DNA from: F23-B02 sp963625655
Lineage (GTDB): Bacteria > Bacillota > Clostridia > Oscillospirales > Oscillospiraceae
Length of the DNA stretch: 9,130 nt
Reading direction: 5' to 3'
Assembly (NCBI GenBank): GCA_963625655.1
Contig: CAVFTS010000041.1
Span: forward strand, 1 to 9,130
Positions 4,702-9,130 of the stretch are shown here, one piece after another (position 1 is the stretch's first letter; each line of letters opens with the position of its first letter). Both the position numbers and the translations under genes were made by a program. Under the pieces are notes generated by a model that did no database searches, was not told the DNA's origin, and worked only from the letters and a program-made list of their open reading frames with translations.

Positions 4702-6474
4702 TCAGAAAGCCTTGTAGTTTTCGCAGAAGCGGGCTATGATGACTGCCATGTGAGCACGGGTGGCGTCCCGGTTGGGCTGGAAGGTGCCGTCCTGATAGCC
4801 CTGAATGATGTTGTTCTTGACTGCCCATGCGACCGCCTCACGGTACGGCTCTGCGATAGCCGCATTGTCAACGAAGTTCAAAGATGCGGTGCCGTCGGGC
4901 TCACCCTCATTGCGGTAAAGCATGGTGACGACCTGCGCACGGGTAATAACGGTCTTGGGCTGGAAGGTGGTGGCCGTGTAGCCCTTGATAACGCCCTTGT
5001 TGTATCCCCAAACTATTGCGTTGTATGCCCAGTAGTTTTCGTCAACGTCCGCAAACGGCTCGGTGAGACCGGTAACGTCGGGACAGCCTGCCATACGGTA
5101 GAGAACGGTGACGAACTGTGCACGGGTCATGCCGGAGTTGGGCTCAAAGGTCGTAGTGGTCACGCCCTGCATAAGACCGTGCTTCCAAACGTAATCGACC
5201 TCGCTGCGGCACCACATGTTTTCGGGTACGTCAACAAAGGGGAAGGGAACGTACTCACCGCAGACGGTGCACTGGATGCCGCCCTCGAATTTATGTCCTG
5301 CGGCGGGGATAGCGGTGGAGACGGAGAGGATTGCATCGCAGGTACTGCAGTGGCTGCCCTCGGTACATCCGGGCTCGGTGCAGGTTGCCTTAACCGCGGG
5401 AGTGTCGATGACCTCGGTGTGACCGAAAGCGGGAAGGATAACGTCCTTCGCATTGGTCTGAACGGTGCGCTCTGCGTCAAGGTACAGGTTGTGGCAGCCG
5501 TTGCACTCATAGTATGCGACGCTGCCGTCGGTCGTACAGGTTGCGGAAACCGCAGCATGGAAGGTCATGTCGGAGTGAGCGCAGCCGGTCTCGGAGGTTA
5601 CGGTGAGAGTTGCCGTATCGGAAACGGCGAGTACCTTTTCACTGAGATTGTAGACGATGCAGACAAACTGTCTGCCGCTGTCATTAATGCTTGTGTTCTT
5701 AATTACAAGACTGTCCTCGGTGCTGAGAGCCATGGATGCGATAGCCTTGATGATGGCAACTACGTCAATGTCGCCGCTGCCGAATTCAATGTCCTTGAGG
5801 GAACTGGGCTCGATCCAAATGTAGCTGTATTCGATGCCCTTGAGCTGATCCACGAGAGAGACGTTGACCTTTACGCTGAATGTTGCGTCTTGTCCCTCGG
5901 TAACGGTAACGTTGGAGGGACCCTCAATGTCAAGGTCGCTTCCGAACAGAGCGGAGATAAGCTTGAGGATAAGAGAAGGGTCAAGACCCTTGATTATTGA
6001 GCCGAAGTCAAGATCGCCGTTTATGAGACCCTTGATGAGAGCCACAAGCTGGTCGATGTCGAGATTTTCAAGAGCGCCGCCGATGTCGCTGTCGCCGAGA
6101 AGACCCTTGAGGATTTCAATAAGCTGATCCTTGTCGAGACCTGCGAGGATGTCGCCGATATCGCCGCTGTCGCCGCTTATGAGACCCTTGATGAGAGCAA
6201 CGATCTGGTCGATGTCGAGGTTTTCAAGAGCGCCGCCGATGTCGCTGTCACCGAGAAGACCCTTGAAGATTTCAATAAGCTGATCCTTGTCGAGACCTGC
6301 GAGGATGTCGCCGATATTACCGCTGTCGCCGATAAGCCCCTTTAACGTTCCGATAATATCCTGAATATCGGTGCCTTCGGCATCGTTTTTTTCTGTATCC
6401 GCCATGGAGTAGACAGGTATTAGAGTGAATACCATAATCAGCACCAAAAGCAGACTGAGAATACGCTTTTTCAT
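4702..6474 (-). CDS. Secreted surface protein with N-terminal tandem repeats, Ig-like domain, Cys-rich region and three SLH domains
   Basis: This 590-residue cell-surface protein is probably held to the wall by its SLH domains. A signal peptide (1-25, MKKR then a hydrophobic core, cleavage likely after YSMA) is followed by tandem repeats at 49-178. These comprise two nearly identical 52-residue units (49-100, 101-152), each made of two 26-residue halves with the pattern GDS-x-IG-L-LD-x-DQ-KGL, plus a degenerate fifth half. Residues about 184-293 look like an Ig-like domain (TVTEGQDATFSVKV, then DSGRQFVCIV). A Cys-rich part (298-405) has C-x2-C pairs and GHT/GHK motifs common in Firmicute surface proteins. 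Three SLH domains follow at about 412-463, 473-524 and 533-587, with TRAQ, TRAQ and TRAH. The start is the ATG at 6474 because AGGAGG (6481-6486) lies 6 bases upstream; the frame is open up to an ATG at 6531 that has no such site. The ligand or role of the repeats is unknown. Confidence 0.92.
   Translation of the reverse strand: MKKRILSLLLVLIMVFTLIPVYSMADTEKNDAEGTDIQDIIGTLKGLIGDSGNIGDILAGLDKDQLIEIFKGLLGDSDIGGALENLDIDQIVALIKGLISGDSGDIGDILAGLDKDQLIEILKGLLGDSDIGGALENLDIDQLVALIKGLINGDLDFGSIIKGLDPSLILKLISALFGSDLDIEGPSNVTVTEGQDATFSVKVNVSLVDQLKGIEYSYIWIEPSSLKDIEFGSGDIDVVAIIKAIASMALSTEDSLVIKNTSINDSGRQFVCIVYNLSEKVLAVSDTATLTVTSETGCAHSDMTFHAAVSATCTTDGSVAYYECNGCHNLYLDAERTVQTNAKDVILPAFGHTEVIDTPAVKATCTEPGCTEGSHCSTCDAILSVSTAIPAAGHKFEGGIQCTVCGEYVPFPFVDVPENMWCRSEVDYVWKHGLMQGVTTTTFEPNSGMTRAQFVTVLYRMAGCPDVTGLTEPFADVDENYWAYNAIVWGYNKGVIKGYTATTFQPKTVITRAQVVTMLYRNEGEPDGTASLNFVDNAAIAEPYREAVAWAVKNNIIQGYQDGTFQPNRDATRAHMAVIIARFCENYKAF
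6019..6330 (-). repeat. Tandem 156-bp direct repeat (2 copies) in the surface protein gene
   Basis: Copies span 6175-6330 (residues 49-100) and 6019-6174 (residues 101-152), lie head to tail, and differ by about nine bases in 156 by direct comparison. Each copy contains two related 78-base halves. A further diverged half follows at lower coordinates (residues 153-178). The high identity points to recent duplication and makes this stretch prone to expansion, contraction or assembly collapse. Confidence 0.92.
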
Positions 6475-6529
6475 GTTATACCTCCTTTGCTGACAATCGC
6501 CCCACATAATAAACAAATTGCCGTATATC

Positions 6530-6558
6530 ATTATACAAAACGGCTACAAAATGCGCAA
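6530..6558 (-). promoter_or_regulatory. Promoter of the S-layer-homology protein gene
   Basis: A perfect -10 box TATAAT (6530-6535, minus strand) has TTGCGC (6553-6558, 3/6) 17 bases upstream. The predicted leader is about 50 bases and ends in AGGAGG. A 12-bp palindrome, GCATA-TT-TATGC (6559-6570), abuts the -35 box and could be a regulator site. Weak -35 plus strong -10 fits an activated promoter, but that is inference. Confidence 0.55.
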
Positions 6559-6627
6559 GCATATTTATGCAAAAACTAAAAAACAGCAAAATCACCATAT
6601 TTGATTGTTAAATTATGTGCATATTTC

Positions 6628-7263
6628 TCAGCCACTCCGAGAACGTCCCGCCGTCGGTACCGACTTTTGAAATAAACCGATGATTTGCCCCGAAATCACA
6701 ACGGTGAGCAGGGAGTATGCAAGACGGTGCAACGGGATATAGCTCAATGAAAGCAAAAGCACGATAAGGTCACTTATGAGGTACACCCACTGTATGCCGA
6801 TGTGAGTCTTTGCCGACATCGCCAGTGCCAGCGCATCGTCTCCGGTGGGGGCACCGCCGGTGCGGATGCTCAGTCCCACTCCGACTCCGACGAAGGCGGC
6901 ACCGAGTATCGACGCCAAAAGCGGCAGCTCGGCGATACCCGGAAACAGGGGAGGGAATGCCTCACATATCGCATAGAAGCCCGAAAAGCCCAGACCAGCA
7001 ACGATGGAATAGAAAGCAAACTCCTTTCCGAGAATGCGGAAGCCGATGATGTAGCAGGCGGCGTTGAGAACAAAGCCGCTGACGGATGGGGAGATGCCGA
7101 AGCAGTTGTACAGCAGCAGCGTAAGACCGAGAATGCCGCCCTCGGTAACACAGGAAAATGAGTGAATATTGTACAGCCCGAAGGCGAGAACCGCACTGCC
7201 GACAAGACAGTACAGGCAGGAGGAGAGTTTTATGTTTTCAAAGAATTTCTTTATTTTTTTCAT
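6628..7263 (-). CDS. YitT-family (DUF161-like) integral membrane protein
   Basis: This is a 211-residue multi-spanning membrane protein. Hydrophobic segments lie near 14-32, 44-55/61-78, 84-102, 114-133, 157-174 and 180-199. The loop IRTGGAPTGDDALALAM (133-149) matches the conserved glycine-rich region of YitT/YczE-like proteins, and TEGGILGLTLLLY (40-52) the first one. Typical YitT proteins run to about 280 residues with a C-terminal cytoplasmic DUF2179 domain; here the protein ends right after the last helix, so that domain is absent. The ATG at 7263 overlaps the malQ stop (ATGA), and an upstream in-frame extension inside malQ is unlikely. Only a weak ribosome binding site precedes it, so expression probably depends on malQ translation. 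The transport role of the family is poorly defined. No hairpin terminator was seen after its stop. Confidence 0.8.
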   Translation of the reverse strand: MKKIKKFFENIKLSSCLYCLVGSAVLAFGLYNIHSFSCVTEGGILGLTLLLYNCFGISPSVSGFVLNAACYIIGFRILGKEFAFYSIVAGLGFSGFYAICEAFPPLFPGIAELPLLASILGAAFVGVGVGLSIRTGGAPTGDDALALAMSAKTHIGIQWVYLISDLIVLLLSLSYIPLHRLAYSLLTVVISGQIIGLFQKSVPTAGRSRSG

Positions 7264-8717
7264 TGCAGGCGTCCGTAGATTCGAGTGTATTTGCGGATTT
7301 CGGCGGCGAGAGCGTCCGTCAGATCGTCGAGATTTAAACGCAGACACCAGTTGCCGCCGACGGTGCCGGGAGTGTTTGTGCGTGCATCGCTGCGCAGCCA
7401 GTCCTGCATCTGTGCGATGAAAAGGTCGGAGACGGATGCCATCCCCGCCCGCATGAGCGCAAAGTGAAGCTCATCGGCACCGAGGTACTCCATCGCAAAG
7501 CGCAGCCGCTCCGGGGCTTCCTCGGAAAGCCACCCTTGTATGGGCGCATTGTCGTGCGTGCCGACGTAGCAGACGGAGTTCCTGACGTGGCGGTGGGGCA
7601 GATAGGCGCTGCCGCCGTCGGGGTCAAAGGCAAATTCAAGCACCGTCATACCCGGAAGTCCGGAGTCGGAAAGAAGTTTTCTGACCTCCGGCGTAATGAT
7701 GCCGAGGTCCTCCGCAATAAATTGCGTGGAAGAAAACCACGAGGTAAGCGTCCCCACAAGCTCAATGCCGGGAGCCTTTACCCATCTGCCGACGACGGCG
7801 GTTTCCGCATCGGCGGGGACGGCCCAAAAGCTTTCGAAGGCACGGAAGTGGTCGATCCTCAGCACGTCGAACATCCTCGATGCCGCACCGATGCGGCGTA
7901 TCCACCAGCCGTAGCCATCGTCTTTCATCGCATCGTAATCGTAGAGTGGGTTGCCCCAGAGCTGACCGTCCTTTGAAAAGAGGTCGGGTGGAACGCCGGA
8001 TACCTCGGCCGGAAAGCCCTTTTCGTCGAGCAGAAACCACTGCGGCTCCGCCCACACGTCAACGGAGTCGGCGGCAACGTATATCGGCAGGTCTCCGATG
8101 ATGCCTACGCCGTTTTCGTGTGCGTAGGAGCGCAGCCTGTCCCACTGACGAAAAAAGTAAAGCTGCACTCTTTTATAAAACAGAATGTCATCCGAAAGAA
8201 GCTCGGCGCAGCGCTCGACGGTGTGCGGCGTCCGCCTGCGGATGTCCTCGTCCCAAGCCGAAAGGGGAGCGCCGGCGAAGTGCTTTTGCAGCGCCATGAA
8301 AAGGGCGTAGTCGGAAAGCCAAGGATTACTGCGCTCAAAGTCCGAGATGTCGACCGTGTCACGCTCACAGGCAAGACGCAGAAGCCGCATATGCGTTTCC
8401 GTTACGTCGCCGTAATCAACGTCGCTGCCGTCGCAGGGCCTGCGTGCAGACCTAAGCTCGTCCTCGGAGAGAAGTCCGAGCCTGCAAAGCTCCTCAAGGT
8501 CGATAAACAGCGGGTTGCCCGCAAAGGAGGAGCAGCTCTGATACGGGGAAGCGCCGCAGCCTATGTGACCGAGCGGAAGCACCTGCCAGTAGCTTTGCCC
8601 CGCGCTCTTGAGAAAGTCGATAAACTCATATGCTTTTTTGCCCATATCGCCGATACCGTAAGGCGAAGGGAGAGAAAACAGCGGCAGAAGTATCCCGCTG
8701 CTTCGTTTAATGCTCAT
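7260..8717 (-). CDS. malQ: 4-alpha-glucanotransferase (amylomaltase, GH77)
   Basis: This 485-residue cytoplasmic enzyme transfers alpha-1,4-glucan chains between maltooligosaccharides, in maltose/maltodextrin or glycogen use. The full family length and all catalytic regions are present: SSGILLPLFSLPSPYGIGD near the N-terminus, GDLPIYVAADSVDVWA (208-223), nucleophile D289 in RIDHFR, acid/base E336 in AEDLG, transition-state stabiliser D389 in THDN, and NTPGTVGGNW (448-457). The ATG at 8717 is preceded by GGTGAT, complementary to the 16S rRNA end (ATCACC), and by a promoter at 8733-8742. It is the first gene of a two-gene unit with the YitT-like protein. No other maltose genes are nearby, so it appears as a stand-alone copy. 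Confidence 0.96.
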   Translation of the reverse strand: MSIKRSSGILLPLFSLPSPYGIGDMGKKAYEFIDFLKSAGQSYWQVLPLGHIGCGASPYQSCSSFAGNPLFIDLEELCRLGLLSEDELRSARRPCDGSDVDYGDVTETHMRLLRLACERDTVDISDFERSNPWLSDYALFMALQKHFAGAPLSAWDEDIRRRTPHTVERCAELLSDDILFYKRVQLYFFRQWDRLRSYAHENGVGIIGDLPIYVAADSVDVWAEPQWFLLDEKGFPAEVSGVPPDLFSKDGQLWGNPLYDYDAMKDDGYGWWIRRIGAASRMFDVLRIDHFRAFESFWAVPADAETAVVGRWVKAPGIELVGTLTSWFSSTQFIAEDLGIITPEVRKLLSDSGLPGMTVLEFAFDPDGGSAYLPHRHVRNSVCYVGTHDNAPIQGWLSEEAPERLRFAMEYLGADELHFALMRAGMASVSDLFIAQMQDWLRSDARTNTPGTVGGNWCLRLNLDDLTDALAAEIRKYTRIYGRLQ

Positions 8718-8732
8718 AATATCACCGGAGCC

Positions 8733-8742
8733 ATTATAACAT
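8733..8742 (-). promoter_or_regulatory. Extended -10 promoter of malQ
   Basis: On the minus strand TATAAT (8733-8738) is preceded by TG plus one base, giving the extended -10 motif TGTTATAAT. No good -35 box lies 16-18 bases upstream; a TTGCAC is 23 bases away. Only 15 bases separate the -10 box from the malQ ATG, so the leader would be about 8 bases and nearly all ribosome binding site. Confidence 0.6.
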
Positions 8743-8840
8743 AAGGCTGCGAAAAAATGTAGTGCAATCGAAAGAGATGTGTGTCGCAGTTAAAGGCAAA
8801 GCAAATATTGTTTTTAAAATGAGATAAAAAAGAGCGACTT

Positions 8841-8927
8841 ATTAAAGCCGGAACCGGAGCCGCAGGCGGCACAAAAAACACTATTGCCTATGCGGTGCGG
8901 CACGGTGTACCGATTGCATATATGTCC
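8841..8927 (+). pseudogene. Possible C-terminal remnant of a SLOG/DprA-like nucleotide-binding protein
   Basis: In one plus-strand frame the translation contains GGTKNTIAYAVRHGVPIAY. This resembles the C-terminal end of SLOG-superfamily (DUF1273-like) proteins, where a Gly-rich turn is followed by a helix and a strand. There is no start codon, no ribosome binding site and no 5' part; a stop lies at 8820-8822. The frame then runs into a plus-strand terminator hairpin (8936-8965), which would fit a former plus-strand gene ending here. The similarity is by memory of motifs only, so this is tentative. Confidence 0.28.
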
Positions 8928-8935
8928 GGATTCAC

Positions 8936-8965
8936 AAGGACAGCTTCGTTCCGCCTGTCCTTTTT
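8936..8965 (+). terminator. Intrinsic terminator, plus strand
   Basis: AAGGACAG (8936-8943) pairs perfectly with CTGTCCTT (8955-8962) over an 11-base loop, and the T run continues to 8965. No intact plus-strand gene precedes it, which suggests it belonged to a gene now lost or to the coding remnant just upstream. Confidence 0.65.
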
Positions 8966-8984
8966 CCGTTCTTCCATAAAAACA

Positions 8985-9017
8985 CCCCCGTTTCTTCTGT
9001 TATATCAGAAACGAGGG
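8985..9017. terminator. Hairpin with U-rich flanks on both sides, likely bidirectional terminator
   Basis: CCCCCGTTTCT (8985-8995) pairs with AGAAACGAGGG (9007-9017) in 10 of 11 positions, with an 11-base loop. On the minus strand the stem is followed by TGTTTTTA, on the plus strand by CTCTTTTG. It could end a minus-strand gene entering from beyond the window edge, upstream of malQ. Confidence 0.6.
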
Positions 9018-9044
9018 CTCTTTTGAAGTTTTTTGACAGTCTGA

Positions 9045-9076
9045 ACGTCGGAGCAAAGCTCGCTTTGCTCCGACGT
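9045..9076. repeat. Perfect 15-bp inverted repeat, possible dispersed palindromic element
   Basis: ACGTCGGAGCAAAGC (9045-9059) and GCTTTGCTCCGACGT (9062-9076) are exact inverted arms with TC between them. No U tract follows on the plus strand; on the minus strand it is followed by TCAGACTGTCAAAAAAC rather than a T run. A terminator is therefore less likely than a structural or REP-like palindrome. Confidence 0.7.
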
Positions 9077-9130
9077 GGTGCGATTGTTCATAAGGGATTT
9101 AATAAAATGGCCCTAAGCCAAATCACATAT

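Larger units (their letters stand above)
8743..9130. other. Region without an intact gene
   Basis: This stretch of nearly 390 bases at the right edge has no convincing complete reading frame on either strand. It contains a possible decayed coding fragment (about 8841-8927), three consecutive hairpins (8936-8965, 8985-9017, 9045-9076) and otherwise AT-rich DNA (8760-8840 and 9080-9130) in which nothing recognisable was seen. Confidence 0.6.

Noticed and set aside
4675..6000. A 441-codon open frame on the plus strand
   Set aside because: It lies opposite the surface-protein gene, which has a signal peptide, SLH domains, a promoter and AGGAGG. The plus-strand translation matches no family and starts inside a terminator stem, so it is an antisense shadow.
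6019..6330. CRISPR-like repeat array
   Set aside because: The repeats are contiguous 156-base coding units without spacers, in frame within one protein.
9084..9130. Possible end of an insertion element or hairpin (AGGG ... CCCT) at the right edge
   Set aside because: Only four bases pair and no transposase or target duplication is visible before the window ends.

Overview
The window looks like a chromosomal segment from an anaerobic Firmicute, probably a gut clostridium of the Oscillospiraceae/Ruminococcaceae type. This is inferred from an NADH-hydrogenase-type 2Fe-2S subunit, an S-layer-homology surface protein with a Gram-positive signal peptide, strong AGGAGG-type ribosome binding sites, and GTG and TTG starts in moderately GC-rich DNA. 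No mobile element, RNA gene or CRISPR array is visible. Most of the content belongs to known families.

Layout. Positions 1-382 (minus) hold the 5' part of a NuoE/HndA-type electron-transfer subunit, cut by the window edge. A roughly 380-base divergent control region follows, with a good promoter for that gene, nested inverted repeats, and a second promoter for the next operon. From 764 to 3780 (plus) runs a tightly packed four-gene operon: a Crp/Fnr-type regulator, a lipoprotein substrate-binding protein, an ABC permease and a short ABC ATPase. All three junctions overlap, and an intrinsic terminator closes the operon. An 18-bp perfect-arm palindrome between the regulator's promoter and its ribosome binding site suggests that the regulator controls its own operon. 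The operon is therefore a self-contained sensing and uptake unit of the NitT/TauT type whose substrate cannot be read from the sequence.

A two-domain cupin gene with its own promoter (start TTG at 3957) follows on the plus strand. It converges on a minus-strand gene for a secreted S-layer-homology protein (4702-6474), and two hairpin terminators lie between them. That surface protein carries an N-terminal tandem repeat (two 52-residue units built from 26-residue halves), an Ig-like domain, a Cys-rich region and three C-terminal SLH domains.

Further right, malQ (4-alpha-glucanotransferase) and a YitT-family membrane protein form a minus-strand pair with an ATGA overlap, read from an extended -10 promoter at 8733-8742. 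The last 390 or so bases carry no intact gene. They hold a possible decayed coding fragment and three consecutive strong hairpins. The most useful leads are the atypical Crp-like regulator with its unusual operator, and the repeat region of the surface protein.
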